Origin: Pogona vitticeps
Taxonomy: Eukaryota; Chordata; Lepidosauria; Squamata; Agamidae
NCBI RefSeq assembly: GCF_051106095.1
Contig: NC_135793.1
Coordinates: forward strand, 4,011,501 to 4,075,500
DNA: 64,000 nucleotides
Direction: 5' to 3'
Made by a program: the position numbers and the translations under genes. The notes beneath the pieces are model-generated. The model had not been told where the DNA came from, searched no databases, and saw nothing but the letters and a program-made list of their open reading frames with translations. Positions within the stretch are counted from its first letter, which is position 1. The number at the start of each line of letters is the position of its first letter. Below, piece after piece: positions 50,204 to 62,389 of the stretch.

Positions 50204-51842
50204 CAAAACACCTGGTGGTCATGGCCTTCTCTACCACAGAAATATGTCATGTATTCCTATTTTAATAATATAAAGACTGCTGTCAGCCTGGTAAAAAATT
50301 AAGAAATGTAACTTCTTTGGAGGATAAGCAGCCTGGACTGTTGAGGTGTAATTTATCTAATCATTTAAGCTGGGGGGGGGGGAGTGTTCTCTGCACAAAA
50401 TGTCTTGTTTCCAGCTCTCGCCATTGTGGTAAAAATAAAAAATAAAAAGCATTTCCACATGAAAGAGAGTGTGGGAATGACAGATCCCCCCGAATCCATC
50501 AGCCAAACCAGCATAAGGAGTACAGATATACCCAATCTTGTTATTCAAATGGGGAAATCTTCATTTTTCTGGGCAAAATGTTGTGTTTCTCACTGAAACT
50601 GACTTGGAGCATTTGCCATTTCAGTTACAGGAATACAACGTTGGTTTTTTTTTTTTTTAACTTTTAAATATTGTCCTTTTAGTGATGTAAGCCACCTGAG
50701 TCTCGACGTAAAATATTTGAAATCAATAAATACATGCATAATGGAGAGCTGAAAACAGTTTCTTGAGGGGAAGAATTCTCAAGAATGGCAGTTGGTCTTT
50801 ATGAATGTTGCCAGTGTCTCAGCATGTGGTTTTTTTTTTTAAACTTTATGTATCTCTAGAGGGCAAATAAATAAATATGTCATGTTTAGCCCAACATTGT
50901 TTATAGGACTAAATAAATAAATAAGCAAACAAATGTGTCATATTTCTTCTAAAACTGTTAAACATGTCTGGGTGAATAAAAGAAAGCCAAAAAATAAACT
51001 AAGAAATAGAGGACAATTAAAATAAAAATTATAAAAGAGTTGTAGAAAGTACCAGAAACAAAACTGCTAGTATCACAGAGCCATGAACATAAAGCCATGG
51101 TGGGCATTATCAAGAGTCAAGAAAAATCTCTGAGGGGAAATAAAAGAACTCTCAGAACAAAATGGAAGAAAATGTATTGAAATACAGGAAAATAGTTTAA
51201 AATGTTGAGAAACGGAGCTCAGGGGAAGATTAAGGACCTTCTCCTGGTCTAGGTTAAGAGGAGTAAAACAAGAGGCTTCCTCAGAGGAAAGGATACTGTA
51301 CTGTTTAAATTTCCCACAATGCAATGAATACCCTTCACTTCAAGAGAATTCAGTTTAACTGAAGGCCATTCAAATGAAGAGTGTGGTTGGAAACCAAAAT
51401 GGCCGCTCTCCGAGGCAACTGCCTCATGGCACCATCATGCAAGTTGAGGGAATGGGGTTACCACAGCACCATCAGCCCCGTCTAATTTAAGCCCCAAATT
51501 TAAGCATTCTTGGAAGTGCAAGCACTGACACATACTGTAATAGTAACCTCAGCCAGTAGAGAACTGCATTTCAAAATATTTGAAACATTAAAAAATACAT
51601 AATACACTAAAACCAAGCAATATGTGAAGAATAAAGTAGTAAGGAATAAAGAAACCCCCACGGTTTATGCTGTTCTTTCTTGTGCAAAAATACAGCATGT
51701 TTCCTTGAAGACTTAGAACTGCAGAGCCAGAAAAGACCCTATGGATTACAGAGTCCAGCCCCTGTCAAGGAGGCAGAGTGGGGAATCGAACTCGCAACCT
51801 CTGCTTTTACTGCCAGATACCTAACTCACTGACCTATTCACT
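50204..51842 (+). repeat. 1.6-kb direct repeat, copy 1
   Basis: Nearly the whole block recurs at 52539-54160 in the same orientation, about 2.34 kb away. Shared landmarks: CACAGAAATATGTCATGTAT, GAGGATAAGCAGCCTGG, an L2-like tail near 50680-50735, CATGAACATAAAGCCAT, TTCAGTTTAACTGAAGGCCA and a family-A SINE head at the end. Differences are scattered substitutions and small indels. Open frames in the two copies differ freely, so the block is not coding. Confidence 0.85.
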
Positions 51843-52538
51843 GGGCTTCCTTAGAGAACTGGAAATCGGGATTATAGAATCTAGCCTTCATGGAGAAATT
51901 ATCTCGCCAGATCTGGAATCTAATAAACCAACAAGCATATGATTTTGTTTTGGTAACGGATATCTGTTTATCAATTATGCAATCAGTTATAAAAATACAT
52001 ACAGCCCCCCCTCCTGATTCCAATGCTTCACTTTCGAACGATATTTATGATTAAGACTTAAACCAGCCTTCAGCAGCTTCCTTTTCATTTTATTCATCCT
52101 GGACCATTCACTTCAATACCTTTCAAAAGTTGTCTTAATTTTTTAGTTCTCAACTCTATTGTATTACATGTTTTAGTATGGTTTATTGTTAATTTTTTAA
52201 GCAGATTTAATTTTAAAAATGCTCCTTGCAGGTGAAAGTGTTCTGACATAAACTATTCCATAATATTTTTGCATTGTGTTTTGGAAAAGGGCACAAACTT
52301 GGCACTTAAGCTTCTATTTTAGAACAATTTCTCTTAAAATACTCATTTCTAAATATTTTGTTCTTTGCTTTGCTCTGGTTTGGCCTTGCTTGTTGTTTCC
52401 TATCGAAGTCAGTATCAGAAAGTCAATGCAAAATAAAAATCTTAAGTCTACACAGTACTTCAGTTGAAATCTGATTTTAAAATGCAGAGGAAAGAAAACC
52501 AGAGGCGCCATCAAAATTAACACCTGGGCAACAGAGCA

Positions 52539-54160
52539 GAAAAACACCCAGTGGTCATGATCTTCTCTACCACAGAAAGATGTCATGTATTCCTATTTTA
52601 ATAATATAAAGACTGCTGTCAGCCTGTTTAAAAAAATTAAGAAATGTAACTTCTTTGGAGGATAAGCAGCCTGGCCTGTTGAGGTGTAATTTATCTAATC
52701 ATTTAAGCTGGGGGGTGATTTTCTCTGCACAAAATGTCTTGTTTCTAGCTCTCACCGTTGTGGTAAAAAAAAAAAGCATTTCTATATGAAAGACAATGCG
52801 GGGATGACACATCCCCCCCAATCCAACAGCCAGACCAGCAGAATGAATGCAAATGTACCCCATCTTGTTATTTAAATGGCGATATCTTCCTTTTTGGGGG
52901 CAAAATGTGTTTCTCACTGAAACAGGCTTGGAGCATTTGCCATTTCAGTTAGAGGACTACTACAATGTTGTTGTTTTAAACTTTTAAATATTGCCCTTTT
53001 AGTGATGTAAGCCACCTGGGTCTCAATGTAAAAAACATTTGAAATCAATAAACACATGCATAATGGAGAGCTGAAAGCAGTTTCTTGAGGGGGAGAAATC
53101 TCAAGAATGGCAGTTGGTCATTATGAATGTTGCCAGTGCCTCAGCATGTGTGTGTTTTTAAAATATTTATGTATCTCTAGAGGGCAAATAAATAAATAAA
53201 TAAATATAAATAAAAATGTCACATTTAGCCCAACATTGTTTATAAATAAATAAACAAGGAAACAAATGTGTCATGTTTCTTCCAACATTGTTAACATGTC
53301 TGGTTGAGTGAAAGCAAGCCAAAAAATAAACAGAGGACAATTAAAATAAAAATTATAAAAGAGTAGTAGAGAGTACCAGAAACAAAACTGCTAGTATCAC
53401 AGAGCCATGAACATAAAGCCATCATGGGCATTATCAGGAGTCAAGAAAAATCTCTGAGAGGAAGTAAAAGAACTCTCAGAACTAAATGGAAGAAAATGTA
53501 TTAAAATACTGGAAATTAGTTTAAAATGCTGAGAAATGGAGCTCAGGGGAAGATTAAGGACCTTCCCCTGGTCTAGGTTAAGAGGAGTAAAACATGAAGC
53601 TTCTTTTCCCTCAGAGGAAAGAAGACTGTTTAAATTTCCCACAATGCAATGAATACCCTTCACTTCAAGAGAATTCAGTTTAACTGAAGGCCATTCAAAT
53701 GAAGAGTGCGGTTGGAAATCAAAATGGCCGCTCTCTGAGGCAACTGCCTTCATGGCACCCTCATGGAGGTTGAGGGAAGGGGGGGTTACTCCAACTTCAG
53801 CAGCCCCATCTAATTTAAGGCCCAAATTTAAGCATTCTTGGAAGTGCAAGCACCAACACATAATAGTAACCGGAGCCAGTGGAGGATTGCATTTTAAAAT
53901 ATTTGAAACTAAAAAAACTACATAATACACTAAGACCAACCAATATGTGAAGAAGTAAATCAGTAAGAAATTAAAAAAAAAAGCCCTCACTGCTTATGCT
54001 GGTCTTTCTTGTGCAAAAATATAGCAGGTTTACTTGAAGTCTTAGAAGTGCAGAGCCAGAAAGGACCCTATGGATCATCAAGCCCTGCAAAGGAGGCACA
54101 GCGGGGGAATCGAACTTGCAACCACTGGTTCTGCAGCCAAAACCACTGAGCTACCTAGCA
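52539..54160 (+). repeat. 1.6-kb direct repeat, copy 2
   Basis: Partner of 50204-51842. The embedded L2-like tail and SINE head occur at the same relative places in both copies, which favours duplication of a segment that already held them. About 700 bases of unrelated sequence separates the copies. Confidence 0.85.
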
Positions 54161-54221
54161 GTTCTTTCAGCTAGTGCCTATATTAGGAGAAGGGCTTTAC
54201 TCTTCCCTTGACCTCTGTCTC

Positions 54222-54310
54222 TCAACATTTTAAACTATTTCCCACTATTGCAATCTATATTCTCCCAAGATATTTCTTGACTCTTGATAATGCCCATGAT
54301 GGCTTTCCAG
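54222..54310 (-). repeat. Partial inverted third copy of the 1.6-kb repeat
   Basis: Reads CTCAACATTTTAAACTATTT and TTCTTGACTCTTGATAATGC, the reverse complement of 51100-51215 and 53430-53545, with about 40 bases missing between. It lies 60 bases past copy 2. Confidence 0.7.
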
Positions 54311-57300
54311 AGCTTGTGGGCTATGCTGGGCATGGCTGATGGACACTGCAGGCCAACACCATCTGCAAATTTTTTGACAACCCCTGGACCAGGTGAGGTT
54401 CCATGAAATCTAAATGTGGTGGAGAAGTTTGGTCGGCTTTATTACTCAACATTCCCGCTAGATGGCAACCATGCTATGAACATCTGCACTTAGCAACAAG
54501 AATTATCATGATCCATTCCTGCCTTGGCTCTGTTTTCTTAGATCGTTTAAGAAACCATTTTGAGCTGTGTTTATGAACCTTACCTATGAAAGCCCCCTAG
54601 CTAGACCACCGGTATTCAAAGTATGCAAAATATTATATATAATAAATACTTGATGCAGCTGGTCTCCATCTCAATCAAGTCCCTACTGAATATGGGTGTA
54701 TGGGGCTCATAACCCCTTCCCTACCATGTTATCCCAACAGGGATCAGATCCTCCATGCTTTGGGGCGGGGGGAAGCTTCCATAGATACAAACAGACATTT
54801 TTATTCCAAGACAAATTGAATTAAATAGGGCCCTCCAATTTGGATTGAATCCATCTTAATCCAGATCAGGTCTGACACACACACAAACACACACACAGGT
54901 GTCGTGATAAGTTTGGAGACATAAGGGCATTCCTCGTGGCAGTCCACATGGAGAGTCCAAAAATGGCAGGCGGCTGGGTTGATTCACCGCAATAAACCAG
55001 TTCTGGAAATGCTGCCCATTCGGGACTAGGAGCAGGTCCTTTGTACAACTAACAGCTCTTAACTGCCTATTCAAGAACAAGTTGTCCTCACACAGTTGCA
55101 TTATAGCATAGGTCACCCACAGCACTTTGTCCCCGGGATCCTTCATTTCTCTTCAGTTTCTGTGATGACTGCAGTTAAGCTCAGAGGGAACAGGGAACTC
55201 AGAGAAGGGTGGCAGATGAAGTCACGGTTCACGTTTTCAAAAAAGGCACCTTACTGAAACTACAGATCCTAGAATATCCCAATAAACATAAGCCTTGGCC
55301 ATGCTGGCTGGGTGTTCTAGGATCTGTACAAGCCCACCCTCCAGAGTTCCCTGTCTCTGATCTGACTGATCCAATTTGTTCCTGCTTCTCCTTAATGCCA
55401 GATGGAAATAGAAAATACCAAACTTAAAGGAAGTTCTTAATAGGCCCCTTTCTTCTCTTCTCCCATAACCTCCCCCACAGAGATTTGGGGCCTTTGTTTT
55501 CTACATTTCAAGTCCAAGCAACTGGGAAATAAGATTGCAGGGTGGAGAGAAACGGTGGGAAGGGAAAGGATTTAAGAATCGACAAAGCTTCTTCTCTTGC
55601 CCTCTCTTGTCAATGGTGCCGGGATTTCTCCACCTTCCACCCCCTTGCAAACGGCTCTTGCCCCTCGACGCCTTTAGGGCTTGCAAAGCGTCCCTGCAAC
55701 CCTACATCTTGACGAGTTCCAACTTTGGGATGCCTCAATAGCAGATAAATCTGCCCACCGCATTGCCCAGAAAAGTTGGTCCAGTGAAATTAAAAGGAAA
55801 GCAAAACCAGAGTAGAAACCTCCTTGGTCTTACTCAAACGGTTGCTCTCGTAAGGAGAGTGGTGAGGGTGTTAAAAACAAAACAAAAAACCAAAAACAAA
55901 GGCACGAGACGGGTGCTGGCAGAACTATGCCTCTCGGAGTTAGTCATGCCTTTCTTCTGCCTTCTACATTTCTCATATTTTGGTGTCTCGAATGCTCTTG
56001 AGAAAGGTGAGCCAAGGCGTTTTGCCGCCTGGGGCAGACCAGCAAACTGTGGCCCCCAGAACCAAGTCGAGTGGATCAAGCTTCCCAACCCATTTCAGCA
56101 CATGATACAGAAGATCTCACCTCTTCTCATCTTGGACAGCAAAAAAAAAGAGGGGGTGTCTTGTTTTGTGTTTCCATCCATGAACCATGGCTTTCTATCA
56201 ATGTTTGCACCTCTGCAAAGCTCCAGGTTCTCTTGAGCCTGCTGACATCAATCTAGAGGTGGGGGCTGCTGTTTTGGAAACATCAATAGTGGCACTCAGG
56301 ACCGAGGGCCAGAACTAGAAGGAATGATGTTTCTGTCCCCCCCCTCCCCAACTCTCTGATCCTTAACTGAGCAGGATTCTGTTTGCTCACAGCACAGGGG
56401 AAGTCAAAATCAAACATGTATAGTTTCCCCCCTAAAGATTCAGCTGCCACTTGGATTCCATACATGGAGGAACCAAAATGTTTTAGCCCCTAGCCTGTCT
56501 CTGTTGACCACCACCTTGACATAATGTTTTTTTCTCCCCTGCTAACCCCAGTAGGGGAGAACAATCTGATATAGTCAATATTTCCCCAAGCCCAATATAT
56601 TTATGGTGACAGCAAGAGAAGCTCGGTCTGAATTGGCCATCCAATCAGCTGTAATCAACAAGGGTCTGGAGGATTTTGTTTTCTAGAGGGGAGAGGGAGG
56701 GCAAAGCTACTTAGTGGTATATCGACATAATTCATGTACACAGCCTGCCTGCCTCTTTACATTAAAATAATAAAGAGCTAAGATTCAGGGGGAGACCCAT
56801 CACTTCTTGCTCCAGACAGAAGCTAAGGAACCAGTGGTGTCAACAGAGGAGGCGCCATGACTGAGAACGACTCCAGATGCTGTGGTGAAGATGCTACAGC
56901 CCCCCTGAAATTCCAGCGATCTCCTTGAGCATCAAGCCTGTGCTGGCAAGCTCTTGAGCCCTGGTCTGGAAGCCCACTTCAGGGAGCTCTGCAATCCATA
57001 GATCTCGCGCGTCAGCACTGGCAGCGCATCCAGCGTGCGCTTACGAAAAGATGCAGGAATGCTCGACTTCAGGCCAAAATACAAGACCGGGGCAACCTCG
57101 TCTGCCAGACATTCCAGTCCAACTCTCTGTGGGGTTCTCAAGATGGCTACACCCCTTTCCCAATGACACCATGGTTGGGTGGCTTCCCAGCTTCAGCGCA
57201 GGTTCTTCCCTATTCTAAAAAAGCCTGTCCTAGGTTTTCAGTTTCAGCCATGGGAGTTTGAGCTAAAACACACTGGAATGTTCTTTGGTCCCACCCTTTC

Positions 57301-57442
57301 GCCTTTCGCCCCACTGAACCTTGGCAGCAAGCCTCTGAAACGTGGGCGGAAAAGGTTGTTCCCCACTCTGGCTGTCAGCCCTCTCTTCTTCTGAAGAAGA
57401 AGGAAGCTTGCAAGCCACAGTACAGATGCCCCCTGTCAGGTT
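54311..57442. other. Intergenic, no gene seen
   Basis: Mostly unique-looking sequence. A 69-codon minus-strand frame at 56932-57141 is more GC-rich than its surroundings and reads protein-like (VGLECLADEVAPVLYFGLKS), but I recognise no family and see no supporting exon. Confidence 0.45.
54873..54898 (+). repeat. Short (CA)n microsatellite
   Basis: CA-rich tract with one AA interruption. Confidence 0.8.
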
Positions 57443-57616
57443 GAGGGGGCGTGGCTTAGTGGTGGGACACATGCTTTCTGCATAGAAGGTTCAGTCCTCG
57501 GCATCTCCCAGTGGGTTGGGAGAACTTTGTGACCCAAATACTAAAGAACCCCCAGTATTGACGACACTGGAGTAAACAGACCAAGGGTCTGACTTAAAAT
57601 AAACCAGCTTCCTTGG
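57443..57616 (+). repeat. tRNA-derived SINE, family C
   Basis: Head GGGGGCGTGGCTTAGTGGTG and GGTTCAGTCCTCGGCATCTC (A- and B-box-like), then AGACCAAGGGTCTGACTTA near the end. A different head from families A and B. Remnants in reverse occur near 36225-36260. Confidence 0.7.
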
Positions 57617-58673
57617 ACCTGATTTTCTCAGACCTGATTGGAGCCAGTTGCTCTCTGGGGTGCAGAACGACATCCCACTTCCGGCCTGAACATCATCATA
57701 GCACAGGACAATAAGATTTACAGTATTTCATGCATTTATCCCTGTGCCCCAAATGGTTCTCTGCTTACAGGGTGGCACCGCTGTCTGGAAAAAAGACGGT
57801 GACCTAGAATGCGGTGTTCAGCTGATTCAGCATGCATGCACCCATGTTTTGATTTGCCCCCTCTTTCCTGCTCGGAGAGGGCACTGCACAGGTCCTCGCA
57901 GCCAACCTGTAGTCAGAGAAACCCCCGTCAGCTTTTCCCAACCCATAGTTTGCAGTGCCTTCGCCTTCCAGCATTGCGACGCGGGGCATGAGGGGCAGAA
58001 GGATGCCCGCCTGCCTCCTCCCTAGCAGAGGGGAATACAAGCCATGCATCAGCAGCTGAGCCGAGAGACAGGGATGTCTGAACATGAGGGGCATGTTCCT
58101 TTGATTTCTCAAAGGCTGCAGAAGGCTGGGGTGGGGGGGATCCACTCCCACTTCCCACCTCTGTGGGAAATCAGGCACTTTCTTTCATTAGATCTCCCAA
58201 AGTCTGTAGAGGCGGCGCATTTTGCAGAGGAGAGACAAAAGAGGCTGCCAAAATTTTCTCTTTTGGTATTCATTCCCCTTCTTCCAACTGGTAAGCCCGA
58301 GAATATTTAGTCTGTCGGAGGAGGCGGAGTTGTGGGTGTCAGAGACAGCTGGAACATGTATCGTGCACTGTTCTTCCCCTGACTTCTCTCTCCCCCCCTC
58401 CCAAATATAGCACAGTGTTGTTTTTCTTGCTGGGAGAATATTGTCGGGGTGCATTCACATTTTGCTGAATAAATGGGGCACATGGCCCCAGCATGAGCAC
58501 AGAAGGGCGGGCTTCCCATGACTTGTCATCATATTTTCGGCTTTGGCTCTCGCTACCAAGGGAAGGCTTTCAGTTCTTCCGCCCCCCTGGCCTCTTTCAT
58601 CACAATGAGATTTTTTTTCCTCCTCCCCTAAAGTTCATAATGAAAATGCTTTATTTGTGTGTATATATATAGG

Positions 58674-58832
58674 CAGCGTTCCGTGTCTAAATCACACTGG
58701 CCATGTGACCACGGAAAGATTGTCTTTGGACAAAACTCTGGCTCTATGGCTTGAAGAGCGGGATGAGCGCCGCCCCCTAGGGTCGGACACGACTGGACAA
58801 AAATTGTCAAGGGGAACCTTTACCTTTACCTA
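58674..58832 (+). repeat. Sauria SINE, 3' part
   Basis: Contains CTGGCCATGTGACCACGGAA, GAGCGCCGCCCCCTAGGGTC and the tail GGACACGACTGGAC...GGGGAACCTTTACCTTTACC. 5' truncated. Confidence 0.85.
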
Positions 58833-58919
58833 TATAGGCATGTCAGAGTGTTGGGACAGATTTATTGCTTTCTCACGATCACTTCCATGCCTGCCTGGGT
58901 GTTAAGATAATCAGGGGAG

Positions 58920-59110
58920 ATGTTTCTCTTGGTTCCACCACCTTCACAGGTGCACTTGGCAGGCACACATGGGAGGGCCTTCTCTGCCATTGCTCCCAGA
59001 CTCTGGAACTCCCTCCCACTGGAGGCCAGTCTTTGCTGTCCTTCCGCAAGCAGTTGAACACCTTTCTCTTCAGTCAGGCTTTTATTTAGTGACTGGCTGT
59101 CTGATGGGAT
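58920..59110 (+). mobile_element. L2/CR1-like LINE 3' region
   Basis: Contains GTTCCACCACCTTCACAGGT, CTCTGGAACTCCCTCCCACT, GCTGTCCTTCCGCAAGCAGT and CTTTCTCTTCAGTCAGGCTT. Closely related to the copy at 20527. Confidence 0.75.
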
Positions 59111-59479
59111 TTTTTTTAATGGATTGTTATTTCTTGCTATTTTAAATAGTGCTAGAACAGAATGACAGATAGGGAAAATTAGAGCTTTTCCTACAGCCTG
59201 GCACAAGGACACTGAGATAGGCAGACACCAAGTGGGGCTTGGAAGGAGAAAGACCCAGAGCCAGGCCTTAAACTGACTAGGCTTGCAAAGGAGGGAGATA
59301 CCCAGCCAGGGCTGAAACTGACCAGACATTGAACCTAGTGATTTGGTGTTTTGATGTTCTGATGCTTAGCCTATCCTATGGACAAAAAGCCACTGTAAGA
59401 ATAGAATACAAAGAATCAGAATCATTTCCCACTGGCAGAGTTGTCACACAAGGATACATTACACATGATATATGGAACC

Positions 59480-59965
59480 TATCAGATAAAAGGCTGGATT
59501 AGATTCTGACGAAGGAGGAAATTAAAACGGATGGATGAAACATCAATAATTTAAGACACATGGATGACACCGTATTACCAACAGAAAACCTCAATGAGAT
59601 GAAACAGCTTGAGATAAAGTGTGAAGGAATACAAAAATAGGATTGCAGCTGAATAATAAGAGAAAAGTCATGACTACAGAAGAGGTACATAACTTTAATG
59701 CTGACCAAGGAGAAATTAAAATATTTTCTGTTCGTTGGTGCAATCATCAGTCAAGCTGGAGACTGCAGCCAAAACACGAGAAAAAGAGTGAAGTCTCAGA
59801 AGGGCAGGAACCAGAAAGGATCTCTGAGAGTTAGGACATGTCTTTGCAGATTAAGGTTAAGCTCATTCTGACTGTGGTGTCCCTGATTACTGTGCATGGC
59901 TGTGCAGAGTGGGCAATGAAGAAAGTTGATAAGGGAAAAAATCAGTCAATAAAAATGTGGTGTTG
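59480..59965 (+). mobile_element. RTE/Bov-B-like LINE reverse transcriptase fragment
   Basis: Frame-broken translation still shows MDDTVLPTENLNEMKQLEIK, LGAIISQAGDCS and LQIKVKLILTVV, recognisable blocks from the reverse transcriptase of RTE-type elements (the active-site block is normally ADDT). Several stops and frameshifts show that it is inactive. Confidence 0.7.
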
Positions 59966-60250
59966 AAATAACTGTTGTTCCATGCCATTAAATTGCCCTC
60001 AACTTATAGCAACCCTGTGAAATGTCCTGCCCTCAACAGTTCAGGCTTGATTTCATCTAGGACCCACTTGTTGTCCACCAACACCACATTTCAAACAAAT
60101 CTATTTTCTTTTCCTGTCTGCTTTCTTCACTGTCCAGCTTTCACACCCTTACATGGTGACTGTAAATACAAGAGGGTGGACAATCTTGGTGTTGATCTCC
60201 AGTGACACATCCTTACACATGATCATCTTTTCTTGTCTCTTTTATTTCCT
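59966..60250 (-). mobile_element. RTE/Bov-B-like LINE 3' end, reverse orientation
   Basis: On the minus strand it reads KDVSLEINTKIVHPLVFTVT, then a KVWTVKKAD-like block and a 3' tail ending near CAACAGT. It abuts the plus-strand copy ending at 59965, giving a tail-to-tail arrangement. Confidence 0.65.
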
Positions 60251-60387
60251 TCAAAGACAGAGTTTTACAAATACCATTGACTGCCAGCAGAGGCAACGAC
60301 ATCAACAAATAAGAGGGTTCTAGAGCAAATCACATTTAAGCTGTCACTAGAAACTAAAATGTCAACACTGAAGTTGTGGTGGTGGTG

Positions 60388-60551
60388 TTTGTTCTGTGTT
60401 GTCAAGTCAGAGCTGACTTATAGTGGTTTTCAAGGGGAGATGTTTAAGGAGTGGCTTGAGCAATTCCGCTCCTTCTGTAACTTAGAAGAGATTTGAACCC
60501 TGTTCTCCAAAGTCCTAGTCCATCACTCTATCCACTACGCCACACTGGGAA
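60388..60551 (-). repeat. tRNA-derived SINE, family B
   Basis: Contains GTGTTGTCAAGTCAGAGCTG, TTCAAGGGGAGATGTTTAAG and ATTTGAACCCTGTTCTCCAA, ending CACTACGCCACACTGGGA. Confidence 0.75.
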
Positions 60552-61217
60552 CACCAGATCATGCAATATCACGAGAAAACAATACTTACTAGAAAAGACC
60601 ACAATGACAGGTAAAGTTGGAGGCAGTAGGAAAAGAAGAACGTTAAACATGAGATGAATTAACTCACTAAAGCAACCACAGCTTTCTTGAGAAGGCTGTT
60701 AATGAAAGGTCTTTCTGGGGATCCTTTGTAATGCCATCGTAAACTAGAACCGACTTGATGGCAGATAACACACCCATCCACTTCTTTCCAAATGTGCAAA
60801 AATGCATATTAGTTAGCTTATTCAAAGCATATGCAAACAGTGTCCTCGTTTTTTCTTAACACCCTTTCTTTTGGCAATGCATTTCCTTGTTTGGTGACAC
60901 GCACAACCGGGTCCTTGAACACTACGGTTGTTCTCTTTTGCATTTAACTTCCCTCTCTAACCCCATCCCGCACCTGCTGCCATGCATGCAAGCTAGGGGC
61001 GCAGAAGCTGACTTTTGCTGTAGTCTGAAAAAGGGGGATTTTCATCATCTTTGCTTCGAATCCCAAAAGGGGTGATCTTGCAGATTAAAATAAAAAAAAG
61101 GAAAGGAGGTTTATCCTAGTTTTTCATCCGCAATCCAAAAAAGATGATCCAGTCCCTGGTGATGAAAAAAGAGGGCTCCAAACTGGAGTTTGCAAGTCTT
61201 TTGTCTCTGCTACAAAT
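60552..61217. other. Intergenic, no gene seen
   Basis: Unique-looking sequence without a recognisable element, except a short SINE-tail-like stretch near 60720-60770 (GATCCTTTGTAATGCCATCG ... ACTTGATGGCAGA). Confidence 0.45.
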
Positions 61218-61353
61218 CAGTGGTTCCCAACCTTGGGTCTCCAGATGTTCTTGAACTACAACTCCCAGAAGCCTTCACCACTCGCTGTGCTGGCCAGGAT
61301 TTCTGGGAGTTGTAGTCCAAGAACATCTGGGGACTCAAGGATGGGAACCACTG
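61218..61353. repeat. Palindromic MITE, family 5 (CAGTGGTTCCCAACC ends)
   Basis: Starts CAGTGGTTCCCAACCTTGGG and ends CAAGGATGGGAACCACTG. Inverted arms (ACTACAACTCCCAGAA / TTCTGGGAGTTGTAGT) run almost to the centre, so single-stranded copies would fold into a long hairpin. The type is common in reptile genomes and probably hAT-derived. Fragments of the same arms occur near 33042 and 29640. Confidence 0.75.
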
Positions 61354-61694
61354 GAGGGAGGACATAGATGGGAAATGGTGCCCTGACACCTTGTTTCCCA
61401 TTGGATTTGGGGCCAACATTTTGGAACTGCCATCTGCATTTCGGTTTACCAATAGCAGGTTTCTGAGCACAATGGCAACCAGTAAGTTTTACAGAGTTCT
61501 TAGAATTCTTCCTTCCTTCCTACTCCTCCAAATGTTGTTACACTTTTGCCTCATGAACTGTTCTGGAGGACTCACAAGCTTGCTTTGTTTGTAACTTTTC
61601 CATGCATTATCACATGCTGGTTTTTCTTTTCTTTCCTTTCCTCCATGTGGATATCAGGCAGCCCACTCTGAAGTTTTTTTTTTTTTTTAAAAAA

Positions 61695-61930
61695 CTTCTC
61701 CCTTAGTCTGACTAGATTGCTCAGTGGTTTCAGAGGAGCTGGAGGTTGGGCATTGGAATCCCCCCACGGTGCCTTCCTGTGAGTAGAACCAGCCCAGGGA
61801 ACCTGGGGCCAGCTGCGCCACCCCAGGGCATCCCCAGAAAGAAGGGAAGGAGAAACCACTTCTTCTGAGGATTCTCTACCTTAGAAAAGGCTGAAAAGGG
61901 GTCACCCTAAGTCGGCATTGATTTCTATAG
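61695..61930 (+). repeat. tRNA-derived SINE, family A, plus orientation
   Basis: Head TTGCTCAGTGGTTTCAGAGG, then GTGCCTTCCTGTGAG, body CCAGCTGCGCCACCCCAGGG and tail GGGTCACCCTAAGTCGGCAT. It follows a T-rich stretch and lies upstream of GAB3. Confidence 0.75.
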
Positions 61931-62389
61931 CTTTAAAACTGCAGGGCTGGAAGAGGCCCTTTGGATCCTCTTGTCCAGCCCTTCTGAAGGAGGCACAGAG
62001 GGGAATCGGACCCCCCCCCCCAACCAGAGGCTTCAACCACAGAGCTGTCCAGCAGCTGGCAGCACATGAGTACCATTTATTCTATCCTATCTGTAGTTCG
62101 ATGAAGCCCCACTGATCTTAGGGCAGCACAAAGGGCCTGGCAGGGGCTAGAGGGGGCATCAGCCCCGGTTTTTGACTTGGAGAAGGGGGGAGAGCGGGGG
62201 TCCCAGCCAAGGGGGGGCCAAAACCTTGCTGGTGGAGGGCCTGGCTTGCTCTCTCTCTTCCCCCCCCATGGTCTGCATCTCCCACCACTCGTGGGGGGGG
62301 GAAGGCGTGGAAAAGTTACCAACAGTGTTAGGGAGAGCACCGGTAGCTCCATCTCATTCCTCTTTGGAATTTACAGGCTGTAGTGGATC

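Noticed and set aside
53397-53990. 197-codon minus-strand frame in the second 1.6-kb repeat copy
   Set aside because: The homologous frame in copy 1 is shorter and differs at many residues; no sign of coding constraint between copies.
50204-54160. Direct 1.6-kb repeats read as paired long terminal repeats of a virus-like element
   Set aside because: No TG...CA ends, no primer-binding or polypurine-like sites, and no gag/pol-like sequence in the 700-base interval; shared L2 and SINE pieces point to segmental duplication.
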